Below, one piece after another: positions 37,357 through 50,050 of a stretch of 64,000 bases of DNA (position 1 is its first letter; each line of letters opens with the position of its first letter). The notes beneath the pieces were generated by a model that worked only from the letters and a program-made list of their open reading frames with translations, was not told the DNA's origin and did no database searches. This DNA is from Thermothelomyces thermophilus ATCC 42464. Lineage: Eukaryota > Ascomycota > Sordariomycetes > Sordariales > Chaetomiaceae. The stretch is from positions 7,936,001 through 8,000,000 of the forward strand of contig NC_016472.1 in assembly GCF_000226095.1 (NCBI RefSeq), written 5' to 3'. The translations under genes and the position numbers were made by a program.

Positions 37357-38735
37357 ATGCGCGCGTTCGCTCTGTCACTGGGCGCCTTGGCCATTGGCCT
37401 GGCCAGTGCCCACGAGTACCCCAACTGTGTATGTTGACATGGCTCTGAGGGAGTAGTAGTGTTCACTGAGAGCCGTGGAATGCTGACCAACACCATCAGG
37501 AGGCAGACAACTGCTACCGCAACTTGATCGACGAGCGGTTCGCCGAGAAGGCCGTGTCCTTCTGTCCCGAGTTTCTTGCCGGGACTACGACCGCTGCGTC
37601 GGCCATCCCGACCGATTTCGCCAACTGCGAGGGCGACGTCAAGGCTGTAAGCTCCGCCTGCTCGTGTATCACCTACACGGCAACAGCCACCGCCAGCTCC
37701 AGCACCACCGAGGTTTCGGAGACCTCGACCACTAAGGTCCCGCCCGAGAGTTCGACTACCGAGGCTCCGGAGACCTCGACTACATGTACCGAGACTCCGG
37801 AGACCTCGACCACCAAAGCTCCTGAGACATCGAGTACCGAGGCTCCGGAGACCTCGACTACATGTACCGAGACTCCGGAGACATCGACTACATGTACCGA
37901 GACTCCTGAGACATCGACTACCGAGGCTACGGAGACCTCGACTACATGTACCGAGACTTCGGAGACCTCGACCACCAAAGCTCCTGAGACCTCGACTACC
38001 AAGGTACCCCCTAAGACGTCGACTACCAAGGTGCCTCCTAAGACTACCCAGTGGACCACCAGTACTATTACCACTACCGCTACACGCACTATCACCTCGT
38101 GCCCCCCTCCGGTGACCAAGTGCCCTGGTAACGGTACTACCACTGTCACCACCGAGACCATCGTCACTACTACCGTGTGCCCCGTGACCGAGACTACCAA
38201 GTCAGAACACCCGACTACCAGCCCGGAGCACCCGACTACCAAGCCAGAGCACCCTAAGCCGACTACCAAGTGGACTACTAGTACTATTACCACTACCGCC
38301 ACACGCACTATCACCTCGTGCCCCCCTCCGGTGACCAAGTGCCCTGGTAACGGTACTACCACTGTCACTACCGAGACCATCGTCACTACCACCGTATGCC
38401 CCGTGACCGAGACTACCAAGTCAGAGCACCCGACTACCAAGCCGGAGCACCCGACTACCACGCCGGAGCACCCGACTACCAAGTCGGAGCATCCCAAGCC
38501 GCCCAAGCCGACTAGCGAGCAGCCGGAGCCGACTAGCGAGCCCCAACGCCCCCCCAGCTTCTCCAGCTACATCCCCACCCTGACCACCGTCACGTCGCCC
38601 ACCATCACGCCCTCCACCACCGGCAGACCCGCGCCGCCCAGCACCTCCGGTCCCGCCACCGCTGGTGCCGGCCGTGCCGTCCGCGGCGTGGAGGGCATTG
38701 CTGCCGTTGCTGGCCTCTTTGCTGTCCTTCTGTGA
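37357..38735 (+). CDS. Thr-rich GPI-type cell-wall protein
   Basis: Exons are 37357-37428 and 37500-38735 (435 residues). The start MRAFALSLGALAIGLASA is a signal peptide. The mature N-terminus has about six Cys within the first 80 residues (PNCEADNC, SFCPEF, ANCEGD, SACSC). This small disulfide domain is reminiscent of, but not clearly, CFEM. A Thr-rich mucin-like region follows: ETSTT/APETSTT repeats, then two 167-bp copies encoding WTTSTITTTATRTITSCPPP and the following VTKCPGNGT block. The C-terminus, GVEGIAAVAGLFAVLL after a small-residue stretch, fits a GPI-anchor signal. The 71-nt intron joins YPNC to EADNC. Role: O-mannosylated wall or surface adhesin-like protein (inference). Confidence 0.83.
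38052..38437 (+). repeat. Two direct 167-bp repeats with 219-bp period in the wall-protein gene
   Basis: Copy one spans about 38052-38218 and copy two about 38271-38437. They are nearly identical and differ mostly at third positions. Each encodes a WTTSTITTTAT...CPVTETTKSEHPTT block with four Cys. The intervening 52 bp encode shorter EHPTT units. Confidence 0.9.
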
Positions 38736-39068
38736 GCGTCGGGCAAGCTCTGAGCAGTGAAACTAGACACCCTCGGGCAACTGAAGGCGGCAATCCGGAT
38801 GGAGGTTGCGTTTGTCTTTGGGTAGCTTTGAGGTTGAGGGGTGTATTGTCACGCGCTCGGATAACATTAAGGCGCGATACACCACCCCGCGGGTTGTTTC
38901 CTGTATCTAGATATTTTTTTCCCCGATAGTGTTACCTCTAATGGGGTCCAGTTGCGAACCTGGCTTGTCCTGACGAACCCACTGTATGTACCTATTCGTC
39001 AGATGTATGTACCTATTCGTCAGGCCCGAACTCCCCACATTCACTAAACCGTTACATCATCTGGTCCA

Positions 39069-40262
39069 ATGGTGATTACTCGAATCCTGCGTTCGACACC
39101 ACCAACTTCACAACACATAATGGCCGAGCATCTCCTGTTCGCGCGACCCGCCACACTGATGTATAGGCAGGGCTTCGGTTTAAGTCCCGCGGTACGTTCA
39201 CGGCTTCGTTTCGTTCCGAGAGCATCGTTTTCGAATTCCGCCGTCTGCCGTTGGCAGGCGCCCCCAGAACCAGATAAACCACCGGTACCGTACAAGAAGG
39301 GTTTTCAGTTTCAGGCCCGCCGCGTCAAACCGCCACCGCCCTTCCTAGGAGAGCATAGCAAGGTTCGAACTAAGTTCTTTGCCGATTTCCTCAAGCAAGC
39401 CCGCTTTCCGGGCCGCGACTTCCTCCAGACCACGACCTTGGTCGACTACTGCGTGTCGGCCGCTTCAAAACCGCTGCCTTGCGAAGATCTGGGAGAGACG
39501 GCTGCACTCAAAGTGCTTCGGGAACTCTCTGTCGGAGATAGTCCCTGGCGGGTCCGCGGCTCCCAGGTCGTCACTTGCAAGCGGCGAGGCCATAAAGAAG
39601 CGCTTGTCGCCAAAATCTATGATCCTCTCTATTACCCCTTTGCCGACCCCGACTTCAGTTACATACCAAATGACGTCATTGCGAGCGCGGAAGGCGACTT
39701 CACTCTTGAATCCGCGGCCTACGCCCAGTTGGACAAGAGACTCGGCGGGAGCCTTATACCCAAATTCCATGGATCATGGCTCCTCGAACTCCCGCTCAAG
39801 CGAATCAATAGACCTGTTGGCTTCATCCTCATAGAGTACTTGAAGGGCGTGCATTTAAAGAACCTGAATCCAAAGCTTTACACGCAACAGGAGCGTCTTC
39901 GAGTCCTTGAGCTATGCATGGAAGCAGAAATCGAACTGCGCTTCGCCGGCGTAATCCATGACGACATCGCACCCCGCAACATCATCTGCTCCGGCAGATA
40001 CTTCCTGGCCCGAGATTTTCAAGTCAAGATCATCGACTTCAATTTCGTTGAAATCCTCCCGTTGCTTGAGGGCAAGGCGCCCTACGAGTCAGAGCCGTTG
40101 CCGGAGTCACCCGTCGAGTTGTTTTGGAACTCCCCGTCTGACGAACTGGTGGTCTGGCTGCCCGAAGGTTGGGGGAAGTCTGAATGGAACCGGTGGCTGA
40201 AAGAGATGTGGGGTACCTCGACGAGGTTCATGCCCGTGCCGGAGGATCTGCTTCATGAGTGA
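39069..40262 (+). CDS. Kinase-fold (aminoglycoside-phosphotransferase/RIO-like) protein, probable mitochondrial targeting
   Basis: Intronless, 397 residues from the first ATG; an ATG at 39120 (Met18) starts a shorter form whose N-terminus, LLFARPATLMYRQGFGLSPA, reads like a mitochondrial presequence. The body resembles fungal kinase-like proteins: VAKIYDPLYYP (candidate ATP-binding Lys), LESAAYAQLDKRL, GFILIEYLKGVHL, and a catalytic-loop-like GVIHDDIAPRNIICS (Asp and Asn present). KIIDFNFVE then replaces DFG with DFN. A recognisable Gly-rich loop is missing. I would call it an atypical small-molecule or protein kinase-fold enzyme; activity and substrate are unknown. Confidence 0.78.
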   Translation: MVITRILRSTPPTSQHIMAEHLLFARPATLMYRQGFGLSPAVRSRLRFVPRASFSNSAVCRWQAPPEPDKPPVPYKKGFQFQARRVKPPPPFLGEHSKVRTKFFADFLKQARFPGRDFLQTTTLVDYCVSAASKPLPCEDLGETAALKVLRELSVGDSPWRVRGSQVVTCKRRGHKEALVAKIYDPLYYPFADPDFSYIPNDVIASAEGDFTLESAAYAQLDKRLGGSLIPKFHGSWLLELPLKRINRPVGFILIEYLKGVHLKNLNPKLYTQQERLRVLELCMEAEIELRFAGVIHDDIAPRNIICSGRYFLARDFQVKIIDFNFVEILPLLEGKAPYESEPLPESPVELFWNSPSDELVVWLPEGWGKSEWNRWLKEMWGTSTRFMPVPEDLLHE

Positions 40263-40783
40263 GAAGAAGAATGGGAACAAGCAGCTGTTTTCAAATGAAT
40301 GGCAGTGCTCTGGGACTTGTTAGAAACCGTTTGTCATCGTTCATTATCAGTGTTGGGGTTGGAGAAGGAACACGAAGGAGCGTGGATGCTGTCGAACGGC
40401 AATGAAAAATGGAATCACGATAGAGAGATACGGATCTAATTATGCGTTGAAACATATACGAGGGCCAACCCAGTTTGGTTTCTCGCAACATAGAGACTCG
40501 AGTAGTAATCTCGTGTACATGCTGTCAGTAGTACTCTGTAGATGTGTTCAGTATCACCCAATGAGCATTGATACTCGGTAGGGTCTCCTTCTCTAGGTCT
40601 TGGTGATTAGAAGGCAGCCAGTTTCGAAGCTCAAACAACAGCTCTAACAAGGTAGCTTGGAGCAGCCTGACGTAGTAGTGAGTCTAGATTAACCCTGAAC
40701 TGTTTAGCAGTTCTTCTTTTTCTGTTCTTTTCTTTTCTTTTTTCTTTTCTTTCTTTTCTTTCTTTTCTTTCTTTTCTTTCTTT

Positions 40784-40867
<84 letters not shown>

Positions 40868-41016
40868 TTTCCCCCCTCTTCTTGCTTTCTCAAGTCCACG
40901 CCAAGTTACAGTGATTTCCTAGGACTCTCGGATTGTGCAAGAATCTTAAAGGTAATTACAGTAATTACAGCTAGGAAGGCATCGTTAAAGGACCAACTGC
41001 TAATGCTATAGGTTTG
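40263..41016. other. Intergenic region carrying the retroelement insertion site
   Basis: No gene is supported. It includes a long TTTC microsatellite and runs up to the target-site duplication of the Copia element. Confidence 0.6.
40733..40869 (+). repeat. (TTTC)n tetranucleotide microsatellite
   Basis: A nearly pure pyrimidine tract of TTTC/TTTTC units about 137 bp long. The minus-strand frame over it (Lys/Glu repeats) is an artefact of the repeat. Confidence 0.95.
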
Positions 41017-41021
41017 TGGAC

Positions 41022-41237
41022 TGTCAGAAGCTGTAGAGCTTCTAAGAGTATTAGCCACATACGTGCCACAGCGTATAAGGCGTCGTTGCCAAAGTATTGG
41101 CCAGTTCCTTTATCTATAAATATTAGTCGTTTTGTCTCCTTTGTAGATAGTTTCAACAAAGCACTGTCTCCTTCGTACAGCCACCCGCTATAGACACTGC
41201 TTTCAACGCTCCCGGAAGCTTATCACTACGTTCGGCA
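41022..41237 (+). repeat. 5' LTR of the Copia element (216 bp)
   Basis: Starts TGTCAGAAGC and ends GTTCGGCA. It differs from the 3' LTR at roughly 20 positions by hand count, almost all C/T or G/A transitions, as expected from RIP. Confidence 0.93.
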
Positions 41238-41256
41238 GTTATGAGCCTGGCGCCTT
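41238..41256 (+). other. Primer binding site matching the initiator tRNA-Met anticodon arm
   Basis: The bases directly after the 5' LTR read GTTATGAGCC followed by TGGCGCCTT. This is complementary to the GGCUCAUAAC anticodon loop and stem of fungal initiator tRNA-Met, not to a tRNA 3' end. It is the half-tRNA priming known for Copia and relatives. Confidence 0.75.
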
Positions 41257-44200
41257 GACTGCTCCTCTGCCGATGTATCTTTAATACTAGTAGTAGCTTT
41301 TTTCTTTAGTTATAAACTTTCTTACCCTACTTCTATATGCTTTTAACGACATGTCTATTATAATCGAGATCCTAGTCGAGACTTCTATATGCCTTATAAA
41401 GCCTAGTTCTTAGAACTTGTAGTATATTAAATTGTAATTATAAGCTAAATTCGCTAATATATAGGGATTTGTTAACCTTAATAATAACTATAAGCTAGAT
41501 CTAGAAGTTTTATAGCATTTAACCTATAAGTAAGCTAGAGATAACCTTATCCTAGCTTGTTAGAAGTAACTCTTAGAAGGATTATTGCCCTTAATGTCTA
41601 TAGACCTAATACCTTTTAACGTAGCCGTTATAGCCGAATTTATATAACTATAAGACTCCTTTTATAAAGATATTATATATACTATAGATATTAATAAGTA
41701 GATAGGATAGCTATAACATTAGCTAGTATATACCATAGATCCTAAACTTTATAAAGCTATAAAAGTATATAGGAAGAAGGATATTAACCTTATTAAAGGG
41801 ATTATCTAGGTACTTTGCTCTATACTTATACTATCCGTTATAATACTCTATACGATAGTTACTATATAATATATAACTAGTCTTAACGTAGTTAAGTATT
41901 TAAGAGTTAATCTATAGTGTTAGATTTGTAACTTTAATGTTACCTTCTAGCAAGCTATCTAATATAATATCTTGGAAGTATAGGGTATATAAGGACTTTA
42001 TACCTTTCTTAACACTATCGTTATATATATCCTACTAACCTAGGTGGTAAATAAGAGGATAGAAATCGAGCTTGCTAATAGTATAGGATAGCCACTTCTA
42101 GAGCTTAATACCCTTATTATAATAGCTAAGATCTTGATTAATAACGATATATAACCTAGAGTCTCTCGGAAGTATAGAATCTTCTTAACAACTTATATAC
42201 TAATACTTCCTATAGCTTAGAAGAGCGGTAAGGAGAGAGGCAGAGACTTATATAGAGACTCTTATAGTGGTTAGTAGCATAATACGAGATGTCCTTATAA
42301 GCGTCTAAGATATCTATAGGATCTAATAGACTACTATACACTTAAGTAAGCCATCTATAGTAATAAGTAACGCTTATACCTTTCTAATAAGGAGTATAAG
42401 AGGATTTGCTAGGAGCTTAATAAGCTAAAGTAAGCTAGACTAAAAAATTAACTTATTATTAAGTAGAGGGAGCTATCCTATTCTAGGTAGTTAGGGGTAG
42501 GATACCCTAGCTCCCTTAATATATTAATTATTAGCCCTTAACTACTTGGCGAGCTCTTAACTTACTATAAGGCGTTTAATATAGTCGCTCTATAGCGTTA
42601 TCCTCTTTTAGAAAGCACTTTACTAGACTTATATAGTATAACCTACTTAGTTAACGATACGAAGTTCCTTTTACCTAAGATATTTATTAAGGTAGAAGAT
42701 CCTAAGTTCGTTAAAGCAGGTATAACGACCTTCCCTATTAGTAGGAAGGGTACTTAGGTGATTAAGAACGTTCTAGATAGACTATATAGACCGCGTACTA
42801 AGAGCCTAATGCTTAAGGATATCGCTATCGTCAAAGGATTCTATATTAATATTATCTTAGAAGCTCTATTACTTAAGGTAGGCGCTTAGTACCATAGCTT
42901 AGACTACTTACTACATTTTAGAATACTAGAAAACAACGTTATCCTTTGTAAGTTAGAATGTAAGTATAATCTTACCTTCCTCGAATATAAGCTACTTTCC
43001 TACTACTCGAGCTTCCTGGACTATGTCTTAATTAGTAAAATAGCTATCGTAAACGTTTATATATCTTTATAAAATGTGTTCGCTATATATAGTAGAAGGT
43101 CCTAGATATAAGTATTACCTACCGTAAGAGAGAATACTAAGGATCTTTAGCACTTAAGAGCTAGCTACCTCGGACCAAAAGCGTTAAAAGCGCTTATTAA
43201 TAATACTAGAAATGTCTATATTAAAGGGATAGTATATATTAAGTATAAGAGCTATACTTGTATTTATATAAGTAAGGTTATCTCTAGGAAAATACTACCT
43301 AAGTAGAGGTCTATATACCTGTTCTAACAAGTAGCCTAGGATCTATTTAACTATCCTAAAGCGATTAATAGATCGCGATGGCTGCTTGTAATTGTTAACA
43401 AGTATAGTAGGAAGCTCTTCCCTTTCCTCCTAATGATAAAGTCATTAGATTAGATTATAGAAGTCATCTAGAACTTCGAGAGCTAGGTAAGACGCTAATA
43501 TAGGCTTACTATCTATAAGATTAAGTAAGATAATAATATTACAACGATTAGTTTAGTAAGGTATGTACCGACACGCTACTAGACTTAGGCTATAGAAAGC
43601 GGTATTAATCTTAAACTCTTACCTTTATATACCTACAAGCCTAATAGACTAGTAGAGCAAGTAAGGCAAGAACTGATCTTACGCTTAATTAAGATGCTTA
43701 ATAGCGCGAATCTGTCTATAAAGCTCTAGTTAGAAAGCATATAAGTAGCGGTATACTTATATACGATAAGCCTAAGCCGTGCTTACTTGTTTAGAACTCC
43801 TAACGAAGTACTTTATAGCTAGTTTAAATAGTATTTTTACTAGTACAAACCTAGCTTAATAATTATATTAACTAGCGACTTATACCTAGACTAAAGTAGC
43901 ATCTTTATATATAAATACTAAGTATATATCCTCTATGAGGATAAAGAAGCTAAGTAATATATAAAGGACTTTAAGGTACTATTATATAGGCTAATAAGGT
44001 ATTTTATAGGATATCGTACTTCTAATATCTATCGCGTTTAGATACTTAAGCTCGATAGGGTCATTATAACTTATAATATTCGCTTCGATAAGAAGACTTT
44101 TTACTATCTAGGCAAAGAGTAGCTAATAGAGTTGTTATTAGTAATAGCGAGCTAGGAAGTCAATTAATTCGATCTTAGCAAAGATTTCTAGGATACTAAC

Positions 44201-45967
44201 TTTCTCTAGGAAGTATTATAATAGACCTAATAACTAGTAGAAGACTCTATTATAGTAGCTTGGCTACCTCTATCGTAAGAGAGTCTAGCGATAGATTAAC
44301 CTCTCTAATAGGGTTAAGACTTAGGGGTAAGGGAGCTCTCTAATATATAGCCTACAAGTAAGCAATTAGTTCTAGAGACTCTTATAGCGGAGATATAAGT
44401 AATAGACGAACTTACTAAATAGATAGAGAGCTTTAGAGGACTCTTGACCTCTAAATATACGCCTAAGCCCTTAGTGACTTACCTTACGCTAGCTAGTAAA
44501 GGGGATGTCTACTAGAAAGTAGGAGGGTTTAAATTAGGGCCTTCCTAGTTGCTAGCTAGCTAACTAGACGCTAGGGAGAGCAGGGGAGCCGCTAAATCTA
44601 GCAGAGAAATGCCTTCTATAGAAGAGTCAAGCACGTATAGTATAACGGAAGAGCTAGAAGCCAAGGACGGTACTACTAATATATCGTACCTAGCTAAGCT
44701 AGAGGAATAGAGCGTTAAGCGAAGTCTAGATTAGCTAACGTATCCTCTAGAAGGTAGAAGCAAAGGAGAAGCTACTTAGTAACCTCCTATAAGGAGAGGC
44801 AGAGGTAGGAGGAGAGCTCGCAAGCCTAGGGACCCTGTCCGGTCATGCAAATAGCTATAAAATAAAGAGAAGGTTAATTATTACTACTCTTTTATCTATA
44901 TAACTAAGGAACTCTAGCGATAGTTCTATAAGACTTACCTACCTAATTAATAGGAAGCTTACCTAGAGGACTAGAGTATAAGAACAATATATACGGTGTT
45001 CGCTACTACTATACGATAGAAGGATACTATATGCCTTAGAGTAGTCCTAAATAAGCTACATTAATATATTGACAATCTTACTTACGTTCCTACTAACTAG
45101 CGAGATCTATATAACTACCTATTAGGACAATAGTTTAAAGACGCGGCTCGCGAGGAGATATATAACTTAGAGAGCAAGGGAACGTGAAAGATCATACTAT
45201 ATAAGTAGGCAAAAGCGCGACCTATCCCCTTAAAATAGGTCTTTATATATAAGTTTGACAAGGACGGTTTCTTGGAGAAATATAAGGCGAGGATCTACGT
45301 ATAAGGAGATCTATAAGACATTAGCTTAGTAGAAAGTATATATATAGCTACTCTAACGGCGTAGTTATTCTATATAATAATGGCGATCGTTATATACTTT
45401 GACTTAAAAGTTAAGTAGTTCAATATGACGTAAGCGTTCCTTAACGCTAAACGCCTAGAAGACGATCCTATCGTCTACGAATTACTAGAAGAATTTAAGT
45501 AGCTAGGGAAATACGTAGAGTTACGAAGAGCTCTATATGGCTTGAGAGACTTGCTACTCTTATAGTATAAGGAGTTCTATAAAACGTTATTAGATCTAGG
45601 TATAGAACTATTAGGTAAAGAGAAGTGCCTCTTCTTAAGCTATAATAAACGAGTCATCCTGATCTTCTATATTGACGACTTCTTAGTCTTTTTCTATAAA
45701 AGTAACGCTATAATGGCCAAGTAGGTAATAGAAGGAATCAAAGCTCGATATAATGTCTATAAGTAGGGTAATATTAGTTAGTTCCTTAGTATTAAGGTAA
45801 TTCGAGACTAACCTATATATAAGATATAGTTAGTCTATAACTAATATATTAGAAAGATAGCAAGAAGATATAGACTAGACGTACCTAACGTGTATAAGCT
45901 AACTCTCTTAAGCTATAAAGAACTTAAAAAGTTCGAAGGGAGCGTTACTAGTATATAGATCAAAGAA

Positions 45968-45999
<32 letters not shown>
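45968..45999 (+). repeat. (TTA)n tail at the LINE 3' end
   Basis: About ten TTA units on the + strand, equivalent to a TAA-type 3' tail of the minus-strand LINE. Such simple tails are typical of Tad-clade and related LINEs. Confidence 0.85.
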
Positions 46000-48823
46000 G
46001 TCCTATACCGTTATGCTAATAAGCATGCCAGAGCCTCTCTAGTTATATACAAAGGAAACTATGCCTAATAGGCTAGATAAAAACCTCTATCCCTCCTTTA
46101 ACGCCTGATCCAGAATACTAATACACTACAAAGAAAAGGAGAAGTGGCTAGAATGGCCCTAAAGAGGCCTTCCTTCCTGGTCTAGCCTTCTTGTAAGGCG
46201 GTATTCCGGGAGCCTCCCTAGGTCCATTAGCCACCGTAGAACTCTCCTTGCCAAACGATGGTTATAGGCCCCTATACCCTATAAAACAAGGTCTAGGTCC
46301 CTTTGCGACCGTATTTCCTAGGATTCCCATGTTCGGCTTCTTGGTAGGTTTAGGCACCATACGACTAGGTGCTCTATAGTTTTCCTCCCCTAGCTATAGG
46401 CATAGTAGGGGGTACTGACCCCTAGGACTTGAACCCTTAAAAGGAAGTCACGGAGGCTAATAGCCCCTATACGGGCCTGTACTAGTAGGGAGCTCTAGGC
46501 CTTTGTTAGGCCCTGGTGCCTTTGTAGGCCTTCCCCTATAAAAACTAGGCGCAGGGGGTCCTTATCTGACACGCGCTATATCCTCCTGCCGGCTTGGTCA
46601 GCCCTCTAACGGTTGCTCTAGCTAGCCAGTACTGCTAGTTCTGTAGCCTGTAGCCTTCTTTATAGGGTCTATAGGGGGGGTCGGCCCCCTCTATAGCCCT
46701 CCTAAACCTACTGCCGGACCGTTGACCTTGCTACCTCTAGGGCTATAGGCTTCGGCTCCCGGCCCCTTGCCCTAGCCCTTCTCTTCCGGAACCTCTGGCT
46801 TAGCCTATTATAGGCCTGTTAGATAAGGGCCCTTGTAGGGGCCTAGGAGGCCCCCGGACCTGCCCCGGTCTGTAAGAGCGGTTGGTCGAGTTTGGCTTCG
46901 AAGTTAGCTAGCCTTTTATTAAGATAAAGGTCGAGGGGTGGTACCTAGGCTTCTGTTTCGAGGCACCGGATAGGGGTGGCCTTATAGGCCCTAGTAACTA
47001 CTTAAAGGGCCCTGTATTAGGCCTTCGATAGTTCCCTAGCAGGGCCTTCCGGCTTACCCCCTGGCTTGGTAGGCTTGTAGAAGTTCGAGGCCCTATAAGC
47101 TAGGGCGCTACAGATACACTTGGTATAGACCTCGCGGGCCCGTAGGAGGCCAGGGCCCTAGGTCTTCGTAGCGAGCCTAGTTAGGGCAAACTCCTAGGTT
47201 TCCAGCTTCTTAGCCACCTTTACGTAATAGGGGCCCTACTGTAGCCTCTAGTCTAGCCAGACCCTAAGGAATCTGGCCGACTTCGACAGGGCTATAGTAG
47301 TAGTACCCCCTCCGGGCCGTAGGAGCTCTAGCGATCGCGACCACTGTTTCCGGCCCCTGTTAAAGTAGATAAGCTCGCACTTTTCTAGGGCAAAAGCTAT
47401 ACCCCGGGTCCTCGCCTACTAGAGGCAGGCCTTCTAGGCCCTCCGTAGCTGACCATTACAGGCTTCCTTAGCCCTCCTAAAGGCTAGGAGGTTAGTGTCG
47501 TTAGCAAAGCCTATCAAACTAACCGTAAGGCTAGCCTAGCGAATGGCCTAGTAAAGGGAAGCTATATAGAGGATAAATAGTATAAGGGAGAAGGGTAACC
47601 CCTATAGGACCCTAGCCCTTATTACTATATCCTCCGTTTCCTAGCTATCGAAGTAAAGGATAGCTACCTTATCCCGTAGCCACTCCCTGACCTGGACTAC
47701 TAACCACCTCGGGAAGCCCTGGCTCTGTAAAGTGGCTAGTAGCTAGGTATAGTTAATGGTGTCGAAAGCCCTTAAGATGTCGAGCTATAGAAGGGAGGTA
47801 GCCGCCTTATACCTCTAGGCCTCCTAGACCTAAGCCGTAACAAGCCGGATGGCTAGTTCTATAGACCTATATTCTCGGTTACCTATCTATTCGGCCGGTA
47901 GAAGCCTATAGGCCTCTATAATAGCCGTTACCTTCCTAGTAACTATAGCCTCTAGTACCTTACCTACTATTAGTAGGAGCGCTATAGGCCTATAGCTACC
48001 TAGGGTAAAGTAGGCCTATAGGGGTTTGCTAGGCTTGCGGAAGACTACTATCTTAGCCCTTTTAAACTAGGCTAGGAAATAGCTAAGCTATAGGCTTTCT
48101 AAGGCTAATATAGCTAGTATCCGGTAGAGCGGCCGCCTATAGGCCTTTAATAGACCTATAGGGAGGAGGTCCTCCCTTAAGGCTTTCTATAGGGCCGCCC
48201 TAGCTAGTACTACCTTAACTTTGCCTACTATAACCTCTTAGCTTATTTCGAACTTCGGCTCCTAGTAGTTATTTAGATCCGGGTCGTCGATATCCGACAG
48301 GTCTGCTTCCGGGTTCGGAAAGAACTTATCGGCTAGTGCTCTAGCCTTCTATTAGTAGGTTGTAAGCCTTCCTTCGAAGGCTAGGAGCTTTAGAGGGTCG
48401 ACCGGTAGGTGGCTTTGTAGCCTTGCCTACCGCTCTAGTCTCTATAACAGGTCCGGCCGGTTGGTTACCTCCTGTAATATAGCCCTCTAGCTCTTGGTCT
48501 TCGTGGCTGTAATGGTCTTAGCCTAGTCCTATAGGGCCTGCCGAAGTGCTTCCTACGTATAGGGGTTTAGGGTGCCCCTATAGGCCCTCTCTGCCTCTTT
48601 AGCCCTCTTCTAGGCCTCTCGAACCTCCTTTGTCTACCACCAAGCTCGTTTACCACCTGTACTAACCTTCTTTACCAGGGCCGAGACCGTAGCTATCTCT
48701 TCAAGGGCCTTTATAAGCCTGTCAAAGGCCTATAGAAGCTTCTCTAGGCCCCGGAAGACAGGCCTGGCCCGGGCTAATACCTATCTACTAAGCCGGAGTA
48801 AGAGGTAGGCCGCCTCGGTTCGC

Positions 48824-49270
48824 TATGACGAACCCAACTCAGACTTCTTCTAAAAGGGTTCAGACAAAGGTAGATTGAGCGGGACAAGTAGGCAGGTCGT
48901 CTAAGGGATTCGGTGAAGCCAAAGGGTTTATAATAACACTAGAGTTGTCTCTTATAGTAATTAGCAATGCTTGGTATAAGTATTGTAATTATAGGTTACT
49001 ATTACTAGTAAACTCTTAGAGTCTACCTAACGATTGACTAGCTAGCTATATATATATAATTGTCTATCCTTCTTTAATAGTTATTACTAGTACCATTTCT
49101 CCTTTTACTCTGTGATTCCGTATTATCGATAGTGATATGTTATTATTACTAGTGAAGACCTTAGTCTTGGTGGTGATAATCTTCTGATTAGTCTATTAAG
49201 TGATTAGCTATTGGAGTGTCCCGTGTCCTGGCTATAGCCTGCTAGGCTGTCTATATACTTATCTATAATA
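48824..49270 (+). repeat. Left terminal repeat (about 447 bp), inverted relative to the right one
   Basis: Reads TATGACGAACCCAACTCAG inward on the + strand. It matches the reverse complement of the right repeat over its whole length with scattered transitions. Similarity stops near TAATAC at 49270. Confidence 0.88.
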
Positions 49271-49396
49271 CGATGCCTTTCCTTTAAGGCTTTCGACCTA
49301 AAAGCCCTCTTAGGCTGTTTTAAATAGTGCTAATACCCTTCGCTTATAAGTACTATATTCTTCCTGTTTCTATATTATAGTTACTATATTAATAAA

Positions 49397-50050
49397 ATGC
49401 CGATAGAGAAATGGAAGTCGCTTTCTATACGTTACCGTGCTTCCCTTGCTTAGAATATTACTAAGAACGGTTTTATTATTATACCTTGCTCTTAGTACGC
49501 GTTATAAGGCCTTGTTTGTAAAATGATCGTATATATAAAGCGTTATAAGGCCTATATTTGTTAAGGTCGTTCTTATAATAGCTTTAGTATCCCGCTTTCT
49601 TCTTATAAGCTCGTCTCCCTTCTTTTTTTTTTTTTTTTTAAGTATGATTCCTAATGTTCGTTCTAGTAGATCGTATTCTCTAGGAGTAGCGTTATATTAA
49701 GGATGCTAAATGTTATACTAAACTTAAGCTAGATAAATCCTAACGCTATCTAGAAGAAGCCTAGCACGAGTTGTTCGAAAAGCTTGCACGGCTCTAGTGT
49801 CTTTGTTAGTAGAAGGAGTTTTTAGTAGAGAAAGGTACCGATATAGTAACGCGTGGTCTATCGACCTTAGATAAGTTAGAGGTAGTTAAGCGGTAAGAGC
49901 GGTAAGAGGCGCCTATTATATCCTCGTTAGAGATTAATGATACTATCAATACTATTAACTAGGGCGTTATTTTTGGTTCTGTCTTAGGTTTTTCTTTAGT
50001 CGATCCGGGTTCTACTAGTAGAACTGTTCTAGTTTTTTAGGGCAGTTTAG
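49397..50050 (+). other. Coding-like stretch opposite to gag-pol in the Gypsy-type element (fossil)
   Basis: A + strand decayed frame starts near 49397 (MPIEKWKSLSIRYRASLA) and continues through a Cys-bearing part and a charged helical part with RGLSTLDKLE. It resembles a family of repeat-associated fungal hypothetical proteins I know only by appearance. It converges with the minus-strand chromodomain end of pol. Broken in many places. Confidence 0.5.

Noticed and set aside
37673-38506. 277-codon minus-strand Val/Ser-rich frame
   Set aside because: It is the antisense of the Thr-rich repeats of the wall-protein gene.
39048-39105. tRNA-like A-box and B-box spacing near CTGGTCCAATGGT and CGTTCGACACC
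   Set aside because: No pairing acceptor stem or anticodon arm, and it overlaps the start of the kinase-fold gene.
29519-40262. ABCC transporter as part of a secondary-metabolite cluster
   Set aside because: No polyketide synthase, peptide synthetase, P450 or pathway regulator lies nearby; neighbours are surface and kinase-fold proteins.
40684-40899. Lys/Glu-repeat protein on the minus strand
   Set aside because: A translation of the TTTC microsatellite only.
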